From Hemerocallis citrina (Eukaryota > Streptophyta > Magnoliopsida > Asparagales > Asphodelaceae): DNA of 64,000 nucleotides. This document shows, in pieces, positions 10,718 to 21,905 of this stretch. Both the position numbers and the translations under genes were made by a program. The notes beneath the pieces are model-generated. The model worked only from the letters and a program-made list of their open reading frames with translations, was not told where the DNA came from and did no database searches. The stretch covers positions 1,178,001-1,242,000 of the forward strand of contig JACEHZ010000207.1 in assembly GCA_017893485.1 (NCBI GenBank), given 5' to 3'. The stretch's first letter is position 1, and each line of letters starts with the position of its first letter.

Positions 10718-12537
10718 GAAGAGAGTTGAACATTTGATAACCATTAAAAGTGGGGCAAATAAGAGCCAGATTGATTTTTTTTTCATCACTAGAAAGATGG
10801 ATCGCTTGACATGTAAAGATTGTAAACATATAATGGGAAAGCGTTTAACCTCACAATATAGATTAGTGGTATTGGATGTTAAGATTGGATAACACATATG
10901 TGCAAGGAAGGAGACTAGAAACCCAATAATTAAGTGGTGGAACTTGAAGGGAGAGAAACTAGAAGTTTTAGAGATAAAGTCGCATCATTGAATTGGGAAG
11001 AGGAGACAAATATGATGTGGACTAAAATGACTACGTATATAAGAGAAATTTCAAAGGAGGTACATGGAGAATCTAAGGGTAGAGGGTTGCTAAATAAAGA
11101 AACATGGTGGTGCCAAGAAGAAGTCCAAAATATTGTGAGAGAAAAAAGATCAACCTTCAAAATATGGCAAAATATTAGAAATGAGGAGATTTAGAGAGAT
11201 ATAAGACCGTTAGAAAAGAAGTTAAGAAAGCGGTAAGAGCATCCACAATGGCGTTTCTTATTTTTTGGCAAAATGGCAAGTATAGAAATGGAATAGATCG
11301 AAAGGTCTGCAGTGGTTGTTCGCGATATTTTGCTAAAATATGAGTAGGACGAGACAACTTGTTTCGTCGTTTAATTTTTTTTTTTAGATTTAAATAATTA
11401 GGTATTAACTATTAAAATATATTAATTAAATAAATTAAATATTAAAATATAACCTAAACCTATCTAATCACCTACTAAACCTAAATTAAACCAACTAAAC
11501 CTATTTCTAAATACTCCCTAAAACCTGGACGGGACATGTTGTCCCGTCCGTGGTGTTTTTTGAATTTTTTTTTCCGACGAATTTGATCCGTTGGATCATT
11601 TGAAAAAAGATTAAAAAAAAAAATTCAAAAAACACCACGGACGGGACATGTTGTCCCGTCCGATGGGTTTTAAAAAAAAAAATTATTTTTTTTGGGAAGG
11701 ACGATACAACATGTATCGTCCGACCCTATTTAATATATATATATACACGGGACGAGACAAGTTGTCTCGTCCGATTTTAATAAAAAATATTAAATATATT
11801 GAGACGATACATCATGTATCGTCTTCTATATTCCCAAATTCGCTAGCCCACTTCTCAAATATGAGAATCGACTGTAGCTCGTTTGCTATTTTTTAACAAA
11901 ATAGCAAACGACTGCAGATGTCGATTCTCATATTATTCTCATAATATGAGAATTTGAGAAATATAGCAAATGACTGTGGATGCTCTAATAGATGCAAAAG
12001 AAAAAGTTTATGATGATTTATACACAAAATTAGAATCAAAATAAGGAGAAAATAACATTCATAAGCTTGCTAGACAAAGGGATAGAAAAATAAAATATCT
12101 CGATACAATTAGGTGTAATAAGAGCGAGAATTCATAAGTCTTAGTACAAGATGAGGAAATTAAGGAAATGACGAAATTACTTGGAGAAGTTATTAAATGA
12201 AAAGGTTGTGGGCAACTTAAATATAGAGGACTCGAGAGAGAGTCGAGAGCATATGTTTTTCCGTAGAATTAGGACCTCGGATGTTCGAAGTGCTCTAGGA
12301 ATGATGAAAATAGGAAAAGCTTTAGGACCGAATGATATACTCATTGAAGTTTTGAAGTGTTTTGATAATGTAGGAGTGGGTTGGCTAACAAAATTATTTA
12401 ATAGAATTTTGAGGACTAAGAAGATACCCGGTGAATGGATAAAGAGTATTTTAGTACATATATATAAAAATAAAGGAGATTACAAAGTTGCTCCAACTAC
12501 CGAGGGGTTAAACTAATGAGTCATACAATGAAAATTT
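10718..12537 (+). mobile_element. RTE-type non-LTR retrotransposon, truncated and decayed
   Basis: The plus strand shows the end of an endonuclease domain (HLITIKSGANKSQIDFFF, then LVVLDVKI) from about 10730. Next come the linker LNKETWWCQEEVQNIVREK near 11090-11150 and, after the MITE, the words YDDLYTKLESK and KLARQRDRKIKYLDTIRC. The start of reverse transcriptase follows (RSALGMMKIGKALGPNDI, WLTKLFNRILRTKKIPGEW, VHIYKNKGDY; 12270-12500). This order is that of plant RTE LINEs. Several stops and frameshifts break it, and the reading is lost after MSHTMKI at about 12537, where the Tork copia LTR begins. The catalytic part of RT is absent. A degenerate insert, the Harbinger-like MITE, occupies 11237-11985. 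Confidence 0.82.
11237..11985. mobile_element. Harbinger-like MITE with six internal palindromes
   Basis: It is bounded by inverted termini GAGCATCCACAATGG and (C)TGTGGATGCTC and flanked by TAA on both sides (11234-11236 and 11986-11988), the 3-bp duplication typical of PIF/Harbinger elements. The reading of the surrounding LINE resumes on the far side, so the insertion is clean. There is no transposase frame. Inside are six 23-bp palindromes of the form GGACGrgACA-nnn-TGTcyCGTCC plus a longer inverted repeat (ttgaattttttttt / aaaaaaattcaa). A second inverted repeat near the right end (tatgagaatcgactg..., 11858-11960) could fold back. Confidence 0.83.
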
Positions 12538-13588
12538 TGTTATGTTTCGAAGGCAATCTAAGATTAACTACATGGCAAAAAAGTTATAAAAAAATATCGA
12601 AATCTAGTCATGGATCCATGCGAAAACCATAAATCGTGTTTAGGAGTTATACCTTAAAGATGGATCTGCTGTCTCCACACTATGCTGATCACAACACTAC
12701 AATATTGCGGTGCCTCTACGGTATCCACACGAATGGAGCGAAAAATGACTTTCCCTCAGACCGCGGTGCTAGCTACAGGAAGGTGGTGTTCCTCCACACG
12801 ATATCTCTTTCTCTCACTTTCTGTGACGGCTAGGATTTTTCACGTGTGTATTTTTCACAGATACATATCATATATAGGTGCAGAAAACCAACCCTAAGAG
12901 AGTAATGAGGTTGCTGGGCTCGCGATCTGAGCTGGGTCAGATTCGTGTGTAGGCTTTTGAACTTTAGTCGGCCCATTTAATCTAGTTAAAAGTCAAACCA
13001 ATGTCAGGAGTCCAAGTCTTACTTGGATTCCAAATTAAATTCATCTCATGAATTTAAATCCCAATTTCAATACATTCTAAGTGTGTGACCCTGTAGGTTC
13101 CCATTACGTTGACAGTAATACTAAAATCCTATTCTAGTGTTACAAATAGTGAGTGAAATCTAGCAATACATTACTGGTACTCAAGTAACGAGAATACTAT
13201 TGATTTGACATAACCTATCTGTGATCAATATTACCATGTAGTTTAGTCCCTTTGTCCATATATCTTAATTGACCACAAAGCATAGAGCGTGTCACCCTTG
13301 TATAGTTCAATATTTGGTTTCTTGATATCCGAGTAGCTTTACTAAAATAAATGAGATCAATATCTAATATTGACTCATTTGAGCACGGCCATGAATGTTG
13401 CAATCTCACTCAATCAAGGGGCATGTAGATATTGCTCATGTTAAGTAAGAGGGATAAATCTTATCTAAGTCACTCACATCTCTCCACATGATTTGTAGTA
13501 TATCCAATAGTCGACTTTATAATCACCTTATTACATGAAACATTTGACGACATTAAAGCATATAACTTCTCATGTAGGAAACCGTAGT
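12538..13588 (-). repeat. 3' LTR of the Tork-like copia element, left piece
   Basis: Read on plus this runs from TGTTATGTTTCG to the insertion point of F. It has no open frame. It includes phrases usual in copia LTRs of this group (gtgtgaccctgtaggttccc; catgtaggaaacc directly before the junction) that continue on the other side of F at 56799. With 447 bp on the right the LTR totals about 1.5 kb. Confidence 0.7.
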
Positions 13589-13766
13589 TGTAACACTCCG
13601 CAAAATTGAAAATGATAATTTTGCCCCTTGTATGTTACGCACGTGTATTTTGTACTAGTACGAGTAATATCTGTAACGTGTTCACTACGTATTTTGGATT
13701 CCGACTATTTATACATTTTTCGTCTTCTTAAAATTTATTTTATCCTATTTGAGTCAACTCAAATAC

Positions 13767-15404
13767 TGTAGCGCCCCGAATTTCTAATATGATAACTTAG
13801 AAAATACGTGGCACAATCCCAGCATCAATTTCAATGTAATAGTACACATAGCTCAAAACACAAATAAATTTTCTTTTATTACAACATTCTTTTTCAAATG
13901 CAGCGGAAATACAAACACCTTGAATTAAAACATTCTTTTTACAACACCTCTCTTTACAAAAATTACACAAGGCTCTATTTCATTACTTATAATCTCCAAG
14001 GCTAACCCAAGCGTGCGAACCCCCAAACTCTAAGCAACAACCGCAACGCATGAGGCTAGAGATGATCCCTAACCCCCAAAACTAAAGGGGTCAGCCATAA
14101 ATGGTGTGAGTGATATAAACCAACAAACAACATAAATGAACAATAAGTATGGATTTTTAAACAACATGTACTGAACGAGAATAACATAAACTCAACATGT
14201 ATTGCGAAGTAAGAAATGACAGTAAAACATGAAAAACATCATGTATAGCTCAACTAAGTGTCAGAAGAATCCTTCTCAAACAATTACAGCTCAACGGTGC
14301 AGTACAGTCGACTGCTTAATGGACCAGTCGACTGTTAGCTGCCAATATTCGGTTATCGGTCATTTCAATTCCACAGATCGGATACCCGGTATTCAGTCAC
14401 TCTCAACACCGCAGATCGGATACCCGGTATTCAATCACTAACAGTGATTCTCACACCGCAGAATATACCCAACCCCAGAGTTTAATGACTCTCACACCGC
14501 AGAATATATCCAACCCCGGAGACTAAAGACTTGAAAGAACATTCAATTTTTGGAAAAACTCATCAGCACCAGTCGACTTATACTGTAGTAAGTCGACTGA
14601 CCCGAGAACAAATATCCATGATTCAAATAAAACGATCTAAGTGACATAAGTCGACTTATTAATCCATCAGTCGACTTACCCGAGACAAATCCCAATAATT
14701 TCAAGAAATATTCTAAGTACTAATAGTCGACTTAAGGAGGTTTAGGTCGACTGCCCTGAAAAGAAATCAACAATAAATTTGCAAAATAAATTTGAAGTAT
14801 ACCAGTCGACTGTGTCAGGGTCTAAGTCGACTTTCCAGAACGAATTTTCAATAATTAAAGATCACAACAGCTGGGTCGTACCAGTCGACTGATGGGTCTA
14901 CCAGTCAACTGACGGCCCACTGTATGCAAAATTTGGTTGTTCATAGTAATCGAAATTAGGGTTTTCCAAATAGAATTCATTGTTACTAAAATAATTGTAT
15001 TCAAATGTAACGACAATCTTAAACATGTTTTCAAGTAATAAAGAATTTTTCAATCAAGATCTACTAAACATTCATAGATTCCTCATACATAATACAATAA
15101 TTACCATTACATCGTCCTCATACAACATACACTAAATAAACAAATATGTCAAACAATCAACAAAACAATCATTCACATAAATCAAACTACAAAACAAAGT
15201 TCATATCACTCACCTTTAGAATTGAAAAGATCCAACGAAAAAGCCTTTCTTTTTTGCGAGATCCAAATCTCCCTCTTCAATCAAAAAATATAAAATAATA
15301 AAACTTGAGTTATCAGCGAATGACGGCTGCAACTCTATTTATACAGGCCGGGAAATCAAGTTTTAGGGTTTCCAAATACTTTTGCGAAACAATCCCTTCA
15401 AAAT

Positions 15405-15456
<52 letters not shown>

Positions 15457-15850
15457 TTGGAAATTCATCTAAATTTCATTAAAATTAGGATTTAAAAATA
15501 AAATATGATCCTAAATCCCAACCGGTACTGTTCAAAACGTCTAGAAAATATATTTTGCATTTTAACCCTTAAAACTGTTAATTTTGCAAAAAGGTCATTC
15601 TTTTATCAAAAATTGCAAATAGTTTCAATTAATTTCAGAAAAATCTGGAAAAATAATAAATAAATTCCAAATATTAAATAATGGTTTTTCATGAAGAAAA
15701 CTAAACTTTCAAAATTCTCATAAAAGTATTTGTACGTGTTTTGCACGTGTATGAAGATAAATCTTTTAGAAAATATTAATTATATCTCCAAAAATAATTT
15801 AAATTCATTTTCAAATATAAAAATAATATTTGAAAATACGGGGTTCTATA
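13767..15850 (-). repeat. 3' LTR of the gag-only Tekay-like element
   Basis: 2084 bp, from TGTAGCGCCCCG to GGGGTTCTATA (the terminal CA is changed to TA; the partner copy ends TCTACA). It carries about ten copies of AGTCGACT between 14307 and 14890, and a pair of direct repeats around cagatcggatacccggtattca (about 14375-14432). An AT microsatellite lies at 15407-15453. Confidence 0.8.
15407..15453. repeat. AT dinucleotide microsatellite
   Basis: An uninterrupted run of alternating A and T of about 46 bp inside the Tekay-like LTR. Confidence 0.9.
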
Positions 15851-16425
15851 TTACTCCCTCCTTAGAAGAGTTCTGTCCTCAGAACTACAGCTAATGGGAT
15901 CCAAACAAACACACCAACAAGGAATGAAAACTCATGGTTAGGAACATAATTTTAGGAAATACAGCCACACCAAAAAATGCATTCCAACAAGAGAAATACA
16001 TCATACAAAAGAAACACAATCATGCAAAGAATTCAGAAAATCGACCCTTCGCTGCGCAACTCTGATAACTTGCCATCGGAAGCCATGCTGCAACAACCTC
16101 TGAACTCCTGCATCCAAGTCTGACCTTCCACATCTGCTTCACTCTCCCGAGGACCAGTGGCCACTCCCTCCTTAGAAAGGACATGACTAAGGGTAGCCAC
16201 CTCAAGATCTTGCCTGGAATCACCCTAAGCTCCACACTTAAAACTAGCAATACATGGGCGAAACAATTGCAAGCAAGAAAACAGTACCAAATAAAACTTT
16301 GTTTTTATTCCATTAATCCAAATAAATCTTGTTACATGAAGAAAATGCTCAGTCTTCACTTATTCCTCAAATAAAAGTTTTACTTAATACAAAAGAATAA
16401 ATTTCAAAATTCTTGCACACACAGA

Positions 16426-17490
16426 TTACATTTCTGGGTTACCCGCATCCTCCTCAGTCAATGCGAACACTCGCCCCTGCCTCAGATCCTTGCCCTTCCC
16501 TGCACCATCCTTCTTCAGCTGCGGACAGATTGGTCGAATGTGCCCTTCACGACCACAATGAAAACAAGTCTGCTTTGCCATCTTCGGACATGCTGACCTG
16601 TAATGTCCTGCCTCCTTGAAGTAAAAACAAGTCACTTCCTGTGTTGCGAGTGCCTTCTGCACTGGCTCACTGAACTTTCCCTGCTTCATTGGTAATTCCT
16701 TCCCATTCTGATCATCTGCTGGCCTCTTTTTCTTGTTCCCGGTCTCTTGCTTCTCCTGAGATTGGTCCATGTCCTCCTCAGTCATAGCTGCTCTCCTGAC
16801 CAGCTTGTCGAACCTTCTGATACCCAATGGGATCATCCTCGACCTCAGGTTTGGCCTCAAGCCCTGCTCAAATTTTTTGGCCTTCTTTGCTTCGTCCACG
16901 ACCAACTCTGGTGCATACCTCGAAAGCTGAGCAAACTTGGTCTCATACTCTCGTACGGTCATGCTGCCCTGCTGAAGATTCAAAAACTCAGTCGCCTTCT
17001 TCTCCTGAACATCTAGGGGAAAGAAGCGATCCCTGAATTCCTCCAGAAAAGCTTCCCATGTCATTGGCTGATCTCCCAAAGTCCTTTTCAACGACTCCCA
17101 CCAAACACCAGCGTCCTTCTCCAACTGCATCGTAGCCAACTTCACCTTACTGGCTGCCGGAGTCTCCGATACCTCGAAGATCGTCTCCATCCTCCTGATC
17201 CAGTCGTCAGCTGCGGTTGGATCAGTTTGCCCCTCAAAGACTGGCGACCTCATCCTCTTAAAGGATTTGATCTGCTTGATTGGGTCGGCGTTAACCAATC
17301 CCTGCCCAGCTCCATGATTCGGCTGCTAATTCTGCTACTGAGCTTACTGTTGCGCCAAGTTGAATGCCATCAGTGCATTCAGGGTCTGATACACCTTGGC
17401 GAATTCAGCCTCAAGGTCAATTCCCGTTCCTCGAGAACTACCAGATCCATCCTCATTGTTACCACCATTCCTGTCCCTGGGTGCAACCAT
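16426..17490 (-). pseudogene. Retrotransposon gag (Tekay/Del chromovirus type) with premature stops
   Basis: The full frame starts at 17490 (MVAPRDRNGG...) and runs about 354 codons. It is broken near 17290-17345 by stops that replace Gln in a Gln-rich linker (CAA to TAA, CAG to TAG), leaving 290 intact residues from the ATG at 17298. The gag core shows the family words WWESLKRTLG, TWEAFLEEFRDRFFP and FLNLQQGSMTVREYE. Two zinc knuckles follow: CFYFKEAGHYRSAC, in which the second Cys is Phe, and an intact CFHCGREGHIRPIC. It ends GRVFALTEEDAGNPEM then stop, exactly where autonomous relatives continue into protease. Gag forms the particle and binds RNA. Confidence 0.85.
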
Positions 17491-17666
17491 TCTGAATACA
17501 GCAAAGCGAGGGTAAAGTTAGAGCATCACACACACATTTCACATTCACATCCATACCCTATGTCAAAGCCATAACCATACCCCAAACCAGAACATCACGT
17601 TTCAACTCTATGTGATACCCACACTCTAATGTCCACACCTAGGTACTCACCCTCTAGTGTCCATGT

Positions 17667-17977
17667 CTAGAAAATATATTTTGCATTTTAACCCTTAAAA
17701 CTGTCAATTTTGCAAAAAGGTCATTCTTTTCTCAAAAATTGCAAATAGTTCCAATTAATTTCAGAAAAATCTGAAAAAATAATAAATAAATTCCAAATAT
17801 TAAATAATGGTTTTTCATGAAGAAAACTAAACTTTCAAACTTCTCATAAAAGTATTTGCACGTGTTTTGCACGTGTATGAAGATAAATCTTTTAGAAAAT
17901 ATTAATTATATCTCCAAAAATCAATTTAAATTCATTTTCAAATATAAAAATAATATTTGAAAATACGGGGTTCTACA
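17667..17977 (-). repeat. truncated 5' LTR of the gag-only element
   Basis: The 311 bp are nearly identical to 15534-15850 of the other LTR (for example catgaagaaaactaaacttt and gcacgtgttttgcacgtgt). The remaining 1.77 kb of this LTR and the primer binding site are deleted. The sequence between it and gag (17491-17666) has no match to the LTR and no features. Confidence 0.85.
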
Positions 17978-18447
17978 AATATGATATTCCAATCTCTGCG
18001 TTTTTACATGCTTTATACGTGTTATCGAAACACGTATCGATTACGTATTTTCAGCCGCTACGTGTAATATTTTTTCTGTGTTTGAATTATTTATTTAATG
18101 ACGTTTTTAAATTCGTTTTATAAATAGAAATTCATTTTTTCTCTTATTTTAATTAAAATATTTTTATACGTGCGGTGCACGTGTTTTTCTGTGTACGTAT
18201 TGATTACACTACGGTATATGTATAATGAAATATATTTTTTCGTATGTTGTATTTCAATTATTTATAAACATTTTCCCGTCGATAAAATTTATTTTGTATT
18301 TTAATATTTTACGTGCGACATACATGTTTGCGGTGCACATATTTAGGCGTATTCTTTTTCAAAATGAAATTCCATGAAGTATGTGTTTGTGTCTATTTTA
18401 TTCATGCATGAAAAACTATAATTTTTAATTAAACTAAATTTATATTC

Positions 18448-18601
<154 letters not shown>

Positions 18602-18653
18602 TTATGTTTTAATTTAAAAATAAAAATAATAAAAATGAAGTGGTGTGCACAAG

Positions 18654-18800
18654 CACGTGCACGTGCACACGTGCATTGTGCACACAAGGAGTAGGCTGAC
18701 GTTGGGAGACCATTGACCGGGTCTTGGTGTATGGGGTTAGTGGTGGAGGTAATGAGAATTTAGTTATATTAACTACTCCTATATTTACTTTATATATATC
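18654..18800 (+). promoter_or_regulatory. LTR promoter of F: G-box cluster and TATA box
   Basis: Three overlapping ACGTG/CACGTG words (aagcacgtgcacgtgcacacgtgc, 18652-18675) lie about 115 bp upstream of tatatatatccc (18791). A pyrimidine-rich tract (cactttcttctccttcccc, from 18818) follows and would be the transcript start. ACGT-core words also recur earlier in F (18020-18190). Binding by bZIP/bHLH factors is inferred. The short open frame downstream (18987-19158) has no recognisable domain and I do not call it a gene. Confidence 0.45.
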
Positions 18801-19387
18801 CCAAAAACCTTTTCACTTTCTTCTCCTTCCCCTTCCTCCTTTCTTTCTCTGCCTAATCCGAAACCAACTCACAGCAAACCCCTTTTTACTTTTTTCACTC
18901 ATTTCACCATACAATATACATATAACTTATAATATATTCTTATATACATATATATATAAATATGCACACAACTTCCTCTTATCAAAAATGAATCAAAATC
19001 AGAGGATAGCACAGAGGGGGTCTAATGTTTGGCTGTGGATTTTGGTGAAGGATTTGCGTGGCTTTTGTGTGGATTTCGGCTTGCTTTTGGGGATTTTCTT
19101 GGTGCTTTTGAAGGAGCTTGCTACTAGTATATTCTCCTATTGGGTGGGTGTTTCTTAAATTTTTTCTAATTTAGGAGTATGGTGCATGCTAGTTGATATA
19201 TGGTATAATTGTTAAATTTTAATTAGTGTGGTAAATGTAGATTGCTTAATCTTAATTTAATCGTGTTATGATGTGTTGAAATGCTAGTGTGAATCAAATA
19301 AATGACTAGAACTATTGCTAAAATTAGAAAGAGAAAGAGTATATATCATGTAGGGAATTATTGGAATGAAAATAGAATGTATGGTAG

Positions 19388-19976
19388 TGTTACCGCTGAT
19401 TTCGGTGTGGGGGTAAACAGATAGAATTTGTGAGAGGGAAACACCTGAACGATTGACTCGGCCTTCTTGCTCCTGGCACAACCTGCAAGGAAGTGCGAAA
19501 CACCGGGGTTGATTCCGGCGACGCACCCTCCGACGCTCTTGTCAGTAATCAGGAAAAGATTAAGAAAGAGCTTAAGTGGTGAAAGAGTGATTAACCTGGT
19601 CTCGGTGGTAGAGGGGTTGTATTTATAGTCGCCTTTGGAACCATTTGGGGCCTAATTTCCTGCCTAACAAATAGGAGAAAAATCCTCCTATTCTGTTTTG
19701 GGAAGTTAGGCCTTGATTCCCTGGTGAGAGCTAATCAGGTTTATTGATTTGACCAAATCAGTGGCCTGATTCTCTTCTTGGCGGATTGGGCTTGTATCGG
19801 GTCGGGACCCGTACCCAATTGAAGTGGATCTATTCACGGGTGGTTGGTTCTGTGAGAAGGAGGCCCCATACCCGTTTTGGATCCATCTGTATGTGAAATT
19901 ACCTTTTTACCCCCGTGCTTCAGGATTCGTGCTCGATCTGGACGGTCCCGATTTAACCCCAATTTTAGCCATATCA
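19388..19976 (-). repeat. outer 3' LTR (LTR1) of element A
   Basis: 589 bp, TGTTACCGC...GCCATATCA on plus. It differs from LTR3 by a 2-bp loss near 19435 (gtgagaggga against gtgagtccggga) and a few substitutions. A polypurine tract (cgagccccccactcct on plus, 19977-19992) adjoins it. Confidence 0.93.
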
Positions 19977-20244
19977 CGAGCCCCCCACTCCTAAAGGCTG
20001 AGTGTGATCAGACTTTGAGGAGTAGTTTAGCTGTTTTAGTGGCTGATGGAGTTGTATTGGAGTCCAGACGTGGGATTTCGAATCTAGAAAGGGGGTAGTG
20101 AGGCAACTTTTGATGCCGCTGTCAGTTCTCTGGTCACATCGGGTGTTCAAGAGTTTTTATCTATTTTTTCGGACTACTTGTTTAACTTTGCGACGCGTTT
20201 GCTAATCATTCGGGGGCCTTAGTCGTACATTCTGGGCGATAATC
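19977..20244 (-). repeat. duplicated 268-bp internal segment between LTR1 and LTR2
   Basis: It is nearly identical to 20836-21103, the true 3' end of the internal region. It ends GATAATC directly before LTR2, while the internal copy reads GATAATTG. The last bases (AATC) are those that precede the 5' LTR at the primer-site end, so the join has microhomology. Confidence 0.88.
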
Positions 20245-20835
20245 TGTTACCGCTGATTTCGGTGTGGGGGTAAACAGATAGAATTTGTGAGTCCGGGAAA
20301 CACCTGAACGATTGACTCGGCCTTCTTGCTCCTGGCACAACCTGCAAGGAAGTGCGAAACACCGGGGTTGATTTCGGCGACGCACCCTCCGACGCTCTTG
20401 TCAGTAATCAGGAAAAGATTAAGAAAGAGCTTAAGTGGTGAAAGAGTGATTAACCTGGTCTCGGTGGTAGAGGGGTTGTATTTATAGTCGCCTTTGGAAC
20501 CATTTGGGGCCTAATTTCCTGCCTAACAAATAGGAGAAAAATCATCCTATTCTGTTTTGGGAAGTTAGGCCTTGATTCCCTGGTGAGAGCTAATCAGGTT
20601 TATTGATTTGACCAAATCAGTGGCCTGATTCTCTTCTTGGCGGATTGGGCTTGTATCGGGTCGGGACCCGTACCCAATTGAAGTGGATCTATTCGCGGGT
20701 GGTTGGTTCTGTGAGAAGGAGGCCCCATACCCGTTTTGGATCCATCTGTATGTGAAATTACCTTTTTACCCCCGTGCTTCAGGATTCGTGCTCGATCTGG
20801 ACGGTCCCGATTTAACCCCAATTTTAGCCATATCA
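20245..20835 (-). repeat. inner LTR (LTR2) of element A
   Basis: 591 bp, same ends as LTR1 and LTR3. It has its own polypurine tract on the internal side (20836-20851). It carries private changes (gttgatttcgg for gttgattccgg; aaatcatcc for aaatcctcc). Confidence 0.93.
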
Positions 20836-21895
20836 CGAGCCCCCCACTCCTAAAGGCTGAGTGTGATCAGACTTTGAGGAGTAGTTTAGCTGTTTTAGTG
20901 GCTGATGGAGTTGTATTGGAGTCCAGACGTGGGATTTCGAATCTAGAAAGGGGGTAGTGAGGCAACTTTTGATGCCGCTGTCAGTTCTCTGGTCACATCG
21001 GGTGTTCAAGAGTTTTTATCTATTTTTTCGGACTACTTGTTTAACTTTGCGACGCGTTTGCTAATCATTCGGGGGCCTTAGTCGTACATTCTGGGTGATA
21101 ATTGTTCGTTCAAGGGTTCGAAAATGTGCCCCCTAAATCTCAATTACTCTCCAGAATTTTTGGCTAATTTTCCCGAATTTTTAACAATTTTCTCGCAATT
21201 TTTAAACAAATAAAACAAATTAAATAGATAAAAAATGATTTAAATACCGATTTATGGCGTGGTTCGATCTGGGCCGCTGATCGCAGATGGGCGCGAACTT
21301 CGGAAAGATCTGATGGCTGCTGCTGCTCGGAAGCGTTTTTCTCCGTTTACCAGTTCGGGAAGGCCTCTGCTCGGCAGCCGACCGAAGGCATGGGGGTTCG
21401 GCAGCCGACCGAAGGCTTGAGTGACGTGGCGTTATCTGGGCCATTGGATGTTGGCACGCATCTCGAGATGGGAACGGTTCCCAAGAAAATGCTATCTTGT
21501 CTTTTAGCGCACGTGGCGCAATCTGAGCCGTTCGCCATTGGGAGCGTGAAGTTCTGGGAGATCCAACGGCTGAGATAGCTCGATGCCTTTTTTTCTCCAT
21601 TTACCAGTTCGGGAAGGCCTCTGCTCGGCAGCCGACCGAAGGTATGGGGGTTCGGCAGCCGACCGAAGGCTTGGGGGTTCGGCAGCGTCGTGGCGCTATC
21701 TGTTCGGAGGCGATCTCGCTTCCGAGGGTATTAATGACGCTCGGGGTTTGTGCGGCATTCCCCTTCCCCAGGTCATTAAGAATAATTCCTTTGATTAATG
21801 CGTGGCGTTTCGACTTCCGGGGATCAATAATTCCCTCAATTAAAACGCGGCGCTTCAATTTCCGAGGGTAGTAATGGCTGGTTCTTGGTGGCAGG
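20836..21895 (-). other. 3' non-coding region of element A
   Basis: No coding frame. 20836-21103 is the segment duplicated between the LTRs; 21104-21240 is AT-rich. 21423-21643 is copy X1 of a roughly 200-bp dispersed repeat that recurs at 22790-22985 (X2) and 27623-27815 (X3). A partial copy precedes it at 21270-21420. The words agttcgggaaggcctctgctcggcagccgacc are tandem here. Confidence 0.7.
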
Positions 21896-21905
21896 CTATA
21901 AGTAC
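21896..21905 (+). promoter_or_regulatory. distal TATA box of the antisense gene in A
   Basis: CTATAAGTAC lies 1.43 kb upstream of the antisense ATG and is followed by a transcribed-looking leader containing gaggtggtcgctcttctgcc. The matching place in E2 (46402) has a TATA box and a similar leader word, gaggtggttactctgccgcc; element J keeps it too. The leader up to 23130 includes repeat X2 and an open frame with no recognisable domain. Confidence 0.55.

Larger units (their letters stand above)
13767..17977 (-). mobile_element. Gag-only Tekay/Del-like chromovirus element (TR-GAG type)
   Basis: On minus: a truncated 5' LTR (17977-17667), gag (17490-16426), about 570 bp of non-coding sequence, a polypurine tract (AAGGAGGGAGTAA, ending at 15851) and a full 3' LTR (15850-13767). 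Flanks are AATAC (13762-13766) and AATAT (17978-17982), a duplication with one change. Protease, reverse transcriptase and integrase are absent, and the gag frame stops exactly where protease would begin. The element must have moved with enzymes of a relative. It is inserted in solo LTR F. Confidence 0.8.

Noticed and set aside
16020..16250. 76-codon minus frame between gag and LTR of the Tekay-like element
   Set aside because: No integrase or chromodomain motif; it lies in the 3' non-coding region of a gag-only element.
18724..19158. 144-codon plus frame in solo LTR F, with a hydrophobic end
   Set aside because: It covers the TATA box and the pyrimidine-rich leader; no domain and no conservation evidence.
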